A DNA stretch of 64,000 nt from Deltaproteobacteria bacterium (GTDB lineage Bacteria > Bdellovibrionota_C > UBA2361 > JAGFJO01): assembly GCA_024102635.1 (NCBI GenBank), contig JAGFJO010000111.1:1-64000 (forward strand). The letters are read 5' to 3'. Below are positions 44,474-52,662 of this stretch, piece by piece. Every line of letters starts with the position of its first letter. The stretch's first letter is position 1. The position numbers were made by a program, and so were the translations under genes. The notes under the pieces were generated by a model that ran no database searches, was not told where the DNA came from, and was given only the letters and a program-made list of their open reading frames with translations.

Positions 44474-45448
44474 ATGAGCCGTACTTCAAATTTTACTCGA
44501 ATCGAGGTTACTGAGGAGTCCCGCTTGGATCATGCAATATTGCGTGACGGAGATTTTAAAGCGATGTCGCGTTCAGCCATTCAGCACCTAATAGAATCAG
44601 GATGTGTAAAACTGCAGGGGAAGGTGGTAACCCGAAGCGGCATGAAAGTGCGAAAGGGACAGGTGATAGAACTGCGGCTGGAAGCTCCGGACAAGGAATC
44701 GTTGGAGCGGTACGATCTGGCTCTTGAAACCCTCTATGAAGATGAATTCCTCATCGTAATAAACAAGCCTGCGGGACTCTCGATGCACCCCGGTGCCGGG
44801 ATTCGCTCTAAAACTCTACTGAATGCAATAGCAGGCAGATTGGCTGTTGCACCGGAAAATTGGCCCGCCGGAGCCCGCCCGGGGGTAGTGCACCGGCTCG
44901 ACATGGATACTACGGGATTAATAGTTGTTGCAAAGGACCCTGTAACTCACCGTCATCTCAGCGCTCAATTCGCAGAGCGCACGGTGGAGCGGCAGTACGT
45001 CGCATTGGCTCTCTGCACCCCACGCGGCAACCGGGTGCTCAGGCAAGAGCAAAGGGGCACCATCGAGACGAAAATGGGGCGAGACCCTCGCAGCAGGATA
45101 AAAATGGCGGTACTGAAGGAGGGAGGCCGTACTGCCGTTACTCACTGGGAAGTCATTGAGCGTATGCATTACGCCTGCTATCTCCTACTAAAGCTGGAGA
45201 CCGGCCGCACGCATCAGATACGAGTTCATCTTAACCATATTCATTCTCCTATAATCGGCGATAAGGTATACGGAGACTTCTCGCTCCTTCCGTCGAATCT
45301 CCGCCTGGCTGCCGATAAATTTGCGCGTCAGGCGCTGCATGCTCGTACCTTGGGATTCGTTCACCCGAGTTCCGGTAGATCTCTGCAATTCGAGCGGGAG
45401 CCGCCTAAGGATTTCCTTGAGCTGGTGGAACTCTTCCGGCAAAATTAA
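44474..45448 (+). CDS. rluD: 23S rRNA pseudouridine synthase, RluD family
   Basis: A 324-residue enzyme with an N-terminal S4 RNA-binding domain (LDHAILRDG...MSRSAIQHLIESGCVKLQG) and a catalytic domain with HRLDMDTTGL (catalytic Asp), GLSMHPGAGI, YVALAL and GRTHQIRVHL. It converts uridines of 23S rRNA to pseudouridine. Neighbour pgeF is 5 nt downstream, a common pairing. Exact target bases (RluD or RluC) cannot be told. Confidence 0.93.
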   Translation: MSRTSNFTRIEVTEESRLDHAILRDGDFKAMSRSAIQHLIESGCVKLQGKVVTRSGMKVRKGQVIELRLEAPDKESLERYDLALETLYEDEFLIVINKPAGLSMHPGAGIRSKTLLNAIAGRLAVAPENWPAGARPGVVHRLDMDTTGLIVVAKDPVTHRHLSAQFAERTVERQYVALALCTPRGNRVLRQEQRGTIETKMGRDPRSRIKMAVLKEGGRTAVTHWEVIERMHYACYLLLKLETGRTHQIRVHLNHIHSPIIGDKVYGDFSLLPSNLRLAADKFARQALHARTLGFVHPSSGRSLQFEREPPKDFLELVELFRQN

Positions 45449-45453
45449 CTGAT

Positions 45454-46200
45454 ATGAGCTTTGTTGAGGTTGAGAGAGGTCCGTTTCAGATCCTTGCGCA
45501 TGGGGCCTGGCTCGAAAACGGCCTCATGCATGGCTTCTGCAATGGATCGGTAAATTTCAAGGGCGATTGCAGGGGCGCCGCACGCGAGGCGTTCGAAAGG
45601 GCTTTCGGCCTTAAGCAATTACTCCTAATGACTCAGGCACACACAGATCGTGTCTGCGTCGTGGATCTAGGTCAAATCGGGTCAATGGCAGATGCTGAGG
45701 TTTTAGTTAACCTTGAGGCGTACGACGCGGCCGTTATTTGCGGCGTTTCTCCGCAGACCGAGCCAACTGCTGCTATAGGGATACTGACTGCCGATTGTCT
45801 GCCGATGATTTTGAGATGCGGCAGATTACAGACACTCGCCGTGATCCATGCAGGATGGCGCGGATTAGCTTCCGGGATAATTGCCAACACCGTCGATCGA
45901 TTCGGAAGCTCGCATGGTGAACTTCTCGAGGTGCTTCTCGGTCCCTGCGCAGGGAATGATCAATATCAGGTAGGGCGAGAGGTTATAGATAGAATAGGTG
46001 AAAGTGCTGTATCGAAAGTAATGGATGATAGATTAATTCTAGATCTGCAAGCTACAGCCTTCAACCAGTTGCGCTGCTGCTGGCGAGGCGAGTTAGAGGT
46101 TATCTCGGCGCCTGTATGCACCATCTTGAACTTTAACTTCCACTCCTATAGGAGAGAGGGAGACTCTGCCGGCCGTAATCTCTCCTTTGTATCGTTCTAG
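45454..46200 (+). CDS. pgeF: Purine nucleoside phosphorylase YfiH/PgeF (laccase-domain family)
   Basis: A 248-residue protein of the DUF152 family. Motifs: TQAHTDRV, TADCLPMIL, HAGWRGLASGI with the catalytic His, GPCAGNDQYQVG and YRREGDSAGRNLSF. Family members were first called polyphenol oxidases and later shown to act on adenosine/inosine nucleosides, or peptidoglycan editing in E. coli. Immediately follows rluD. Confidence 0.92.
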   Translation: MSFVEVERGPFQILAHGAWLENGLMHGFCNGSVNFKGDCRGAAREAFERAFGLKQLLLMTQAHTDRVCVVDLGQIGSMADAEVLVNLEAYDAAVICGVSPQTEPTAAIGILTADCLPMILRCGRLQTLAVIHAGWRGLASGIIANTVDRFGSSHGELLEVLLGPCAGNDQYQVGREVIDRIGESAVSKVMDDRLILDLQATAFNQLRCCWRGELEVISAPVCTILNFNFHSYRREGDSAGRNLSFVSF

Positions 46201-46304
46201 GTCCTGACGTGCTGACACTAGAATGGTGGTTCTGCATATACATAATTTCGTTTGCTAAATACACTCCGGTAGGGAAGAATTTTGCCGCACTTTTCAATAT
46301 TATT

Positions 46305-46334
46305 TTGACAGTGCAGTGTGGCAGTAAGTAAAAT
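46305..46334 (+). promoter_or_regulatory. Strong sigma-70-like promoter
   Basis: TTGACA (46305-46310) and TAAAAT (46329-46334) are 18 bp apart. This is the best match to consensus seen in the window. It lies 125 bp upstream of the small YdcH-like gene, leaving a long leader. Confidence 0.6.
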
Positions 46335-46459
46335 AGAGAGAATGCAGCCATTCAGAATTCCTGCGCAGCCTGCTTTTTCATTAGTCTTATTCTTACGAAA
46401 TATAAGCCTGGAAACATCCGGTACCCCGGAGTAAGGCTCTTTTATAAGGAGGAGAAAAG

Positions 46460-46693
46460 ATGGAGGATGTAGATCGTCAGAAAATCCTGCAAACTATGCC
46501 TGGCGACAAGAGGCTAAAAAGGCTCTACGAAAAACACCTAAAACTGGAACGTAAATTGGCTTCTTATAGCGGCCGAAGCTACCTTACATCAGCCGAAGAG
46601 GTGGAAAGCAAACGCTTAAAAAGAGAGAAGCTTCACGGGGTCGATCGGATGATGAATCTTCTCCGCGAGAATCCTTTCAATTACGCCGCTTAA
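46460..46693 (+). CDS. YdcH/DUF465-like small protein
   Basis: A 77-residue, charged, helical protein. KRLYEKHLKLERKLAS and SKRLKREKLHGVDRMMNLL match the DUF465 (YdcH) pattern of a short coiled-coil hairpin (LxxxH..L followed by LKKxKLxxKD). The role is unknown. The ATG has a textbook GGAGGAG 5 nt upstream, and a consensus promoter lies 125 bp upstream, so expression may be high. It is convergent with the following gene. Confidence 0.72.
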   Translation: MEDVDRQKILQTMPGDKRLKRLYEKHLKLERKLASYSGRSYLTSAEEVESKRLKREKLHGVDRMMNLLRENPFNYAA

Positions 46694-46719
46694 ACTTCTC
46701 GAAGTAACGGATTGAAAAT

Positions 46720-46745
46720 CTGAGGGGGAATATATTCCCCCTCAG
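46720..46745. terminator. 26-bp perfect palindrome between convergent genes
   Basis: CTGAGGGGGAATA is followed directly by its full reverse complement with no loop base in the middle. Its place between two convergent stops suggests a bidirectional terminator, but there is no T-run outside the stem; a cruciform or protein-binding site is the other option. Confidence 0.5.
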
Positions 46746-46767
46746 CGTCGATAAACTGAATTTGAAG

Positions 46768-47082
46768 TTAGGCTGCGCGGCGGCGCGTACTAATCCGCCT
46801 TGTTGCGTAAATTATGTGGTGCCGCGTTTTTTCCGGATCGAATCCCAGCTGACGGCAAATCGCATGAAAGGCAAAGATATAATCCTCTTCTTCATCGAAC
46901 ATGTACTTCAAGGCCTCCTCTTGAAGTTCACCGCCGGAATTAAAGTCTTCAATAGTACGGAGAATTATTGCACGCATTAACTCATGAATAGGGTCGTAGC
47001 CCTTTCCGAGATCGTAGGCCATATCCATTTGAGGAAGTTTGTCACCACTGCTCACGTTCAGCTCCTGATTTTCGGTTGACAT
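46768..47082 (-). CDS. Small conserved-looking protein, unknown
   Basis: A 104-residue protein with no signal peptide. The region HELMRAIILRTIEDFNSGG, FDEEEDYIFAFHAIC, LGFDPEKTRHHII and ending ATRRISTRRRAA has the look of a family found in deltaproteobacterial genomes, without known function. The basic tail could bind nucleic acid. SD GGAGG lies 4 nt before ATG. Confidence 0.6.
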   Translation of the reverse strand: MSTENQELNVSSGDKLPQMDMAYDLGKGYDPIHELMRAIILRTIEDFNSGGELQEEALKYMFDEEEDYIFAFHAICRQLGFDPEKTRHHIIYATRRISTRRRAA

Positions 47083-47298
47083 GTTGCCTCCTTAGAAAAA
47101 TCCTGTGAGCAGCAGACCAATTGGAAAGCCGCGAATGATGACCTTAAAACATGCCGCCATACCCGTCCGGTAGGAGGCTACGATTGAAGCCGGGGTGAAA
47201 AGGTCAGCTCCACCACCTGCATAATAGATTTATGGGGAATTGTTGAAGGGAGGTTACCTATGCCGCGCAATATTATAAGCGCAGGGAATGATTGGAGT

Positions 47299-48345
47299 TT
47301 ACTCCATGCGCTCAATACAGTATGACACTAAGTCCTTAAGGCCTTGAAAACTTGGAAGATCCACCTCTACCAGGCGGCTAATTTCATCCAGTCGGCTCTC
47401 CGCCTCGACGGCGAAAGAACGGGCTATCTTCCTTGCCTCTATAATTACATCTGAGCCCCGTAGAAACTGCACTGCGTCTGCAATCTGCTGGTCCTGAACG
47501 GACTCCTCTCCCAAAAGCATTCTAGCGGCTACTGGATCTCCCGATTTCAGCCAAAGCACATTTACCAGAGAGGGCTTTTTCTCCCGAATATCAGTACCTG
47601 ACGCCTTGCCAAGAAGGTCTTCCGACGCGGTTACGTCCAGAATGTCGTCCAGCGCTTGAAAGGCCATCCCCAAGCTCTCTCCGAAAGCAGAAAAGTGGGT
47701 GATTACCGTATCTCCGGGGCGTGCCAGAAAGGCAGCGCTCTCACATGCCAGCCGAAAGAGGGAAGCAGTTTTGCGACGCGCAATGTCTAGAGCAGAGTCA
47801 ATTGAATGAGTTACTTTTGCCAGAGGTGTCTCCAGGATCTCCCCCTCAGTCAGCTCAACACAGGCCCGCTCCGTGGCGTCAATAATGTACTGATCGAGGT
47901 GGGCACAAAGGCTAAATGCGCGCACGAGCAAAAAGTCCCCACTAAGTAAGGTATCTCCCAAGCCGAACTTAAGGTAGGGCGACTGACTGTGCCGTCTTAG
48001 CTGGGCATTATCGATTATATCATCGTGCAGCAGAGTCGCCATGTGTATGAGTTCAATTCCGGCTGCTACATCAACTAAGTCCTGCGAAGAAGAAGTGTCA
48101 AACTGCAACGCTTTTGCAGTCATAAGGCAGATTGCCGGCCGAATTCTCTTGCCTCCAAGATCGAAAAGATAGGCACATATCTCCCGCAACCTCGGAGCGT
48201 GAGAAGCGAACTTTTGCCGAATTAGGTTCTCAACCTTGGCAAGGTCATGAAGAGAGCTAAGGCAGAGCATTAATCGCTCGCGAGAGTGCGAAGTAGTGGC
48301 GCTCATCTTTGAGGTGCTGTTATTCGAACTCTCGGCGCTTTGCAT
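47299..48345 (-). CDS. ispB: Polyprenyl diphosphate synthase
   Basis: About 348 residues of a trans-isoprenyl synthase. First Asp-rich motif LLHDDIIDNAQLRR and second FQALDDILDVTASED, with GGKRIRPA and KKPSLVNV (substrate lid). It makes the long-chain polyprenyl chain for quinones or lipid carriers. The frame extends into the tRNA-Glu gene (48361-48437); that part is just translated tRNA, so start is placed at 48345 or, less likely, 48306. Neither has a clear SD. Confidence 0.93.
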   Translation of the reverse strand: MQSAESSNNSTSKMSATTSHSRERLMLCLSSLHDLAKVENLIRQKFASHAPRLREICAYLFDLGGKRIRPAICLMTAKALQFDTSSSQDLVDVAAGIELIHMATLLHDDIIDNAQLRRHSQSPYLKFGLGDTLLSGDFLLVRAFSLCAHLDQYIIDATERACVELTEGEILETPLAKVTHSIDSALDIARRKTASLFRLACESAAFLARPGDTVITHFSAFGESLGMAFQALDDILDVTASEDLLGKASGTDIREKKPSLVNVLWLKSGDPVAARMLLGEESVQDQQIADAVQFLRGSDVIIEARKIARSFAVEAESRLDEISRLVEVDLPSFQGLKDLVSYCIERME

Positions 48346-48360
48346 CGTGGTAAGGCAGAG

Positions 48361-48437
48361 TGGCGTCCCCAACGGGATTCGAACCCGTGTTCCCAGCGTG
48401 AAAGGCTGGTGTCCTAGGCCGGCTAGACGATAGGGAC
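48361..48437 (-). tRNA. tRNA-Glu (anticodon TTC)
   Basis: Minus strand. Acceptor GTCCCTA pairs with TGGGGAC; anticodon loop CTTTCAC; T-loop TTCGAAT; discriminator G, and CCA is encoded (48361-48363). The gene sits 15 nt upstream of the polyprenyl synthase start and probably is cut out of the same transcript. Confidence 0.96.
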
Positions 48438-48696
48438 TGACTGTCAGCAAGATATGCCGGCCTTAGGCCGCAATATCGAGTAATTCAAATAACCTATTGA
48501 AAAGAATCGGTCAAGATCCGCGGCGTTGAATTGGGTAGCGATAGCTTCGGTACAATGTACTGAAGCAAGATACAACGCTTGGTTAATTTGGAAGAAAACG
48601 CCAGGGCAGCAAGAAGTTCTCGTCGAAATTGAACATGGTCGAACACCTGCGTTCATGTAGTGCGACAGTTTCAGGCCTGTTTTTATGATGAATAGA

Positions 48697-49389
48697 CTAG
48701 CCCATCAAAGAGAGCACACCTTGAGGAGACTTAAGAAGCCGGAAAAATGCATGCTTTGAGCCAGGCATTGCGATCTCGGCCACAATGACGCCGACTAAAA
48801 GTGCGAAATAGATCGGCACAAAAGAGAGAATCGACATGCAGAAAGCGGTAAACACATGCAGGTCGCCCACGGCCCGCAAACTAAAGATCATAACCAACAA
48901 CATATCAAGTGAGATTACGAACAGCGCGTAGGGAAGGACCTTCGAAAAGTTACCCTCCGGCATGGTTCCCCCAAGAAGCATGTGAATCATGGAGAGATTA
49001 CCCGAGATCAGGTAGTTGAATCCATAAAGAATTAACAGAGCAGCCGAAAGAGGGGCCAAGGTATAGGCTGCGCATGCTAGCAGGTCGGTGATCGCCGGAC
49101 GTAGTCCAAATATTAGCAACATCAAGCCTTCCAGAAACACAAATGCAAATAGAGTGAACAATGCTACTAACGCTAGAGACGAGATTGCATCAGATTTCAC
49201 TGCCAAATAGTTGCTTTGAGCTAAGAGGAGCATTGGACCGAAAACTACCGCTGCAAATAAAATTAGGAACGGAAGGATGTGACGGCGAACTCCAGGCTGG
49301 AACAGCACTTCGGCTGTTTCACCCGGTTGAGTGACAAGCCCGAATAGGGCATCTAAAAAAGAAAGGTTCTCAAAATCACGCCGAGCCAT
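48697..49389 (-). CDS. Yip1-family membrane protein
   Basis: A 230-residue integral membrane protein with five hydrophobic helices (ILPFLILFAAVVFGPMLLLA, LALVALFTLFAFVFLEGLML, CAAYTLAPLSAALLILYGFN and two more). The N-terminal VTQPGETAEVLF and the AAYTLAPL segment fit Yip1/YIF1-like bacterial proteins of unknown role. ATG 49389 is used. It is divergent from queG. Confidence 0.75.
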   Translation of the reverse strand: MARRDFENLSFLDALFGLVTQPGETAEVLFQPGVRRHILPFLILFAAVVFGPMLLLAQSNYLAVKSDAISSLALVALFTLFAFVFLEGLMLLIFGLRPAITDLLACAAYTLAPLSAALLILYGFNYLISGNLSMIHMLLGGTMPEGNFSKVLPYALFVISLDMLLVMIFSLRAVGDLHVFTAFCMSILSFVPIYFALLVGVIVAEIAMPGSKHAFFRLLKSPQGVLSLMG

Positions 49390-49461
49390 AAGCAAAATAC
49401 TCTTAATAGAAGGTCGTGCCTTTTTCGTTCCTTGCTCCTAATATTAGTGAAGCAATTGGCT

Positions 49462-50634
49462 ATGAAACCACTCACTAACAAAGATATTAAGGGTTTAGCC
49501 GCAAGGCACGGGCTTAACCTTCTGTGGGCCGGACCACCCCCTGCAATCTCCTCAGCTGTCACCCGCCTTCAGAGGTGGCAAGAGAGCGGATTCGCAGGAG
49601 AAATGGGGTACATGCTCAGGCCCCCGCAGATGTATGTGGATATTGCAAACTTCTTGCCAGAGGTGAAAAGCGTCATCCTAGTGACTGTTCATTATGAGGG
49701 GCCGCTTGGCGGTTCCCGGCCTGAAGGGCACGGCAGGGTAGCCAGATACGCGTGGGGCAGGGACTACCACCGGGTGTTGAAGCGGAAACTTAAAGCGCTG
49801 ATGATGGAGCTGCAAAAGTTAGTGCCGCATGAGCTTACTTACCGCATTTTCGCCGACGCCGTTCCATTGCTTGAAAGAGCTTTCGCTGAGAGAGCCGGAC
49901 TGGGCTTTATCGGAAAGAACTCTATGCTCATTCAACCGGGAGCAGGCTCCTACTTTTTCATTGGTGAAGTGGTTACCAATCTGCCCATCGAGGAAGAATC
50001 GCCCAACTCTTCGCGCGGCAGTTGCGGAGAATGCACCAGATGCATAACTAGCTGTCCAACCAACGCCATCGTATGGGATCGAGTGGTAGATGCTCGCAAA
50101 TGCATCTCATATCTTACAATCGAGAAGAGAGGTTCACTATCCCATTGGGAGCGCGAGGCGATTGGCGAATGGGTATTTGGCTGCGATCTCTGCCAGGAGG
50201 TTTGCCCGTTCAATCATATTGCGCACAAAGGCCGGCGAAGTATAAACATTTTGAGTGAGTTCAATGCCGAAGAGGGGTGCGGACCGTTCCTCTCTCTAGA
50301 TTTGGTGCTCTCTATACGAACCAGCGAGGAGTTCACGAAGCGCTTCGCCGGAACTCCCCTCATGCGCCCCGGGCGGAGCGGACTCCTTCGCAACGCATCG
50401 ATTGTCGCCGCTAACACCGGTTGCGGTGCGTTGGAGGCAGCATTGACCGTTGCAGCTAGAGAGGACTCCTGCGAAGTTGTCAGACAGCATGCGCTTTGGG
50501 CTTTGTTCTCGCTTTTCAAAAAGTGCAATATAGGCTCGAGGAAGCGCCTTGAGCAGATTATAATGGAAGCCGAACGGGATTCGGGAGCACATATAACGGG
50601 AGAAGTAAAATGGATAAAAGAGCAGCTGCAATAG
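49462..50634 (+). CDS. queG: Epoxyqueuosine reductase
   Basis: A 390-residue enzyme that carries out the last step of queuosine synthesis in tRNA, using cobalamin and two [4Fe-4S] clusters: CGECTRCITSCPTNAI near residue 192 and CDLCQEVCPFN near 242. Earlier YARGRDYH-like YAWGRDYHRVLK and AERAGLGFIGKNS are family marks. HEAT-like C-terminal repeats follow. ATG 49462 gives a normal start. The next gene begins 25 nt before its stop. Confidence 0.95.
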   Translation: MKPLTNKDIKGLAARHGLNLLWAGPPPAISSAVTRLQRWQESGFAGEMGYMLRPPQMYVDIANFLPEVKSVILVTVHYEGPLGGSRPEGHGRVARYAWGRDYHRVLKRKLKALMMELQKLVPHELTYRIFADAVPLLERAFAERAGLGFIGKNSMLIQPGAGSYFFIGEVVTNLPIEEESPNSSRGSCGECTRCITSCPTNAIVWDRVVDARKCISYLTIEKRGSLSHWEREAIGEWVFGCDLCQEVCPFNHIAHKGRRSINILSEFNAEEGCGPFLSLDLVLSIRTSEEFTKRFAGTPLMRPGRSGLLRNASIVAANTGCGALEAALTVAAREDSCEVVRQHALWALFSLFKKCNIGSRKRLEQIIMEAERDSGAHITGEVKWIKEQLQ

Positions 50635-51239
50635 CGCACATGAACCTGGGAGCCGTCGCTATATTCGCTGTGCTTTCGCTTTTGCTTAATATGGCAGGTT
50701 GCGCTCCGGGTCTTGGCAACACTCTTGAAGTGCAATTGGCAGAGCAAGCGGAGATTAGGCCCCTCAAAGAGAGCGTCGCCGGCAGTTCTCCTCGCATTCA
50801 GGTGCTAAAGTTCACTGATGCAAGGCCGGTTGAAGCAATCGCCCAGATTGATGGCAGGGTCATTAAACCGCGAGGCGACCTGGGTACGGCTGTAAGTACA
50901 GCGCTGGAGCACTACCTGGGCAAGAATGGCGTACGCCTCTCTATGTTCGATGCTGCAATCATGCGAGGCGAGATAAAAGAATGGAAAGTCTTCGTCACCC
51001 CCGGCTTTCCGTCAACCACAATGGAAGCAACTGCCGCTTTAGTGATCGAGCTTTTGGACAAAAACCAAAAACTTATCCATAAGGCTCGATATAGCGGGTC
51101 GTTCAACCAGCAGCACCCCTTTATCGGTGAGCACGAAGTATCTGCCGCGCTCGGAAAGGCCCTGGATTTCGCCCTAAGAGAGGCTCTCTCCGACCCGCAG
51201 CTTATAAACAAGATCTCCACGCTGCCTCCGATGGGTTAG
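50610..51239 (+). CDS. YajG-like lipoprotein
   Basis: The 209-residue protein has a lipobox LLNMAGC (Cys near 31 from the ATG at 50610). The remainder resembles YajG/LPP20-like lipoproteins: KFTDARPVEAIAQIDG and AVSTALEHYLGKNGV, then a β-rich domain and AALGKALDFALREALSD. ATG 50610 has GGGAGAAG upstream; ATG 50640 is also possible. It overlaps queG by 25 nt. Role unknown. Confidence 0.75.
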   Translation: MDKRAAAIAHMNLGAVAIFAVLSLLLNMAGCAPGLGNTLEVQLAEQAEIRPLKESVAGSSPRIQVLKFTDARPVEAIAQIDGRVIKPRGDLGTAVSTALEHYLGKNGVRLSMFDAAIMRGEIKEWKVFVTPGFPSTTMEATAALVIELLDKNQKLIHKARYSGSFNQQHPFIGEHEVSAALGKALDFALREALSDPQLINKISTLPPMG

Positions 51240-51251
51240 GTTTACGCCAGC

Positions 51252-51788
51252 TTACTTTTCGATTCCATCACTGGCAGCAGGAGTGGCAGGCGCACTTTGC
51301 AAATCGGCTGTTCTTATTATTTCTTTAGAGATTCTGTCCAGCATCGCGTCGAAGAGCAGTGGATCGAGCTCTCGGTGCAATTTTAGAAGGTCGTAGGCCT
51401 TCTCAAGATCGCCTTTCTCCTCATACCAATTAGCGACATAACGGTAGCGGTCCGAAATAAGCCCTCGGTGTATCCCATTGTCGAAAGCTTCTTGATATGC
51501 GCCAATGGCTTCGCCGTCGTTGCCCCTTGCCAGTTCTAAATCGCCTATCAATAGGTAGTAAAAGTAGGGATTCTCCCATTCCGGACGCTTCGCTATTCTG
51601 AGACGGGCCTGCATATGGGATTTGTATGCCTCAATTGCGTCATCGAACCTTCCTTGCCTAGTAAGCTCCTCGGCCTCTTGCAGGCGGTAATATCCACCGA
51701 GTGCAAAAGTGTTTACGATTGTTCTGCAAGAAACGGCCGTTGTAAGCGATCCGGCCAAAATTAGGAAAGCTGCGAGTTTAACTCTCAC
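51252..51788 (-). CDS. TPR-type lipoprotein
   Basis: A 178-residue protein, GTG start. A signal peptide ends in TTAVSC (Cys near 21); TPR-like helices follow (LTRQGRFDDAIEAYKSHM, LELARGNDGEAIGAYQEAFD, YEEKGDLEKAYDLLKLH). It overlaps the LpxL-like gene by 11 nt, so these are translationally coupled; a role in envelope lipid trafficking is plausible but unproven. Confidence 0.75.
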   Translation of the reverse strand: MRVKLAAFLILAGSLTTAVSCRTIVNTFALGGYYRLQEAEELTRQGRFDDAIEAYKSHMQARLRIAKRPEWENPYFYYLLIGDLELARGNDGEAIGAYQEAFDNGIHRGLISDRYRYVANWYEEKGDLEKAYDLLKLHRELDPLLFDAMLDRISKEIIRTADLQSAPATPAASDGIEK

Positions 51789-52662
51789 TTTGCAAGCGCT
51801 CCGTCAGGTAATTAATATATCTCTTAGAAGACAGCCTCTCGCCGTCCGGTAAAGTGCGCCATCTCTTATGTATCCATACCCACTGCTCAGGGTGGTGACG
51901 TATGTGCTTTTCAAGTTCAATGTGGTACTCGTGCAAAATCTCTTCGATGCTTTTTTCCGCATCAAGCCGTTTCACATGCACTTTATATCTGCTGTCGGAG
52001 CCGCGGGTGATAAAAGCGGTAGTTATGATGGCGTCCATTTTTTTTCCAATAGCCACCAAACCTGAAGGACAGCGGACCGGTACTCCAAAAAACGGGATCA
52101 ACGAGCTCGACACATCGGTGTCCTGGTCTATTAAAGCAGCCACGACACGTCCAGATTTCAGGTCACTCACAATCTCTTTTACTCCAGAGCTATTGGAACG
52201 CCATATAGTCTTAATGCCGTAAGTGGCACGTATATCAGCCAGGATAGCTTGCAACGAATGACTGCGAGCCTCACGGCCAATTGTAGTGACAGCGATACCA
52301 CTAGCAATAATGTACGCCGCCAATAGGTCCCAGTTGCCCAGGTGTCCGGTTAGCGTCACAATTGGGCGCTTTTCCGAGATCACGGAGCGGATTATCTCAG
52401 AGTCTTCGGTTTCAACGAATTGCTCCAGGCGCGACAGGATAGGGGTTAGATTGATGCACTCCATCAGAGTTTGACCTAATCCGGCATACAAACGCCTTAT
52501 GAGGTCCGGGGAGTAGTGCTCCTTCAAAAAAAGCCTCATTTGCAGCTCGGCGATCCTCCTTTCTCGGGTCGGCACATACGAGAATACCGACCCTAGGAAG
52601 CGGCCCAATGCTACCCTTACACGCAGCGGAAGGCGGCCAAGAAGAGCTATCAGCAGCTTCAC
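51778..52662 (-). CDS. LpxL/HtrB-family lauroyl acyltransferase
   Basis: A 294-residue membrane-associated acyltransferase. The catalytic HX4D motif is HLGNWD; the RHHPEQWVWIHKRWR ending is standard for LpxL/LpxM proteins. It adds a secondary acyl chain to lipid A. GTG start at 52662 overlaps the stop of the M50 gene (GTGA), which decides it over the longer frame that would enter that gene by 87 nt. It implies an LPS-bearing outer membrane. Confidence 0.9.
   Translation of the reverse strand: MKLLIALLGRLPLRVRVALGRFLGSVFSYVPTRERRIAELQMRLFLKEHYSPDLIRRLYAGLGQTLMECINLTPILSRLEQFVETEDSEIIRSVISEKRPIVTLTGHLGNWDLLAAYIIASGIAVTTIGREARSHSLQAILADIRATYGIKTIWRSNSSGVKEIVSDLKSGRVVAALIDQDTDVSSSLIPFFGVPVRCPSGLVAIGKKMDAIITTAFITRGSDSRYKVHVKRLDAEKSIEEILHEYHIELEKHIRHHPEQWVWIHKRWRTLPDGERLSSKRYINYLTERLQSES

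Noticed and set aside
48444-48656. 70-codon minus-strand frame upstream of tRNA-Glu
   Set aside because: No SD, no known motif, and it lies in the promoter region of the tRNA.
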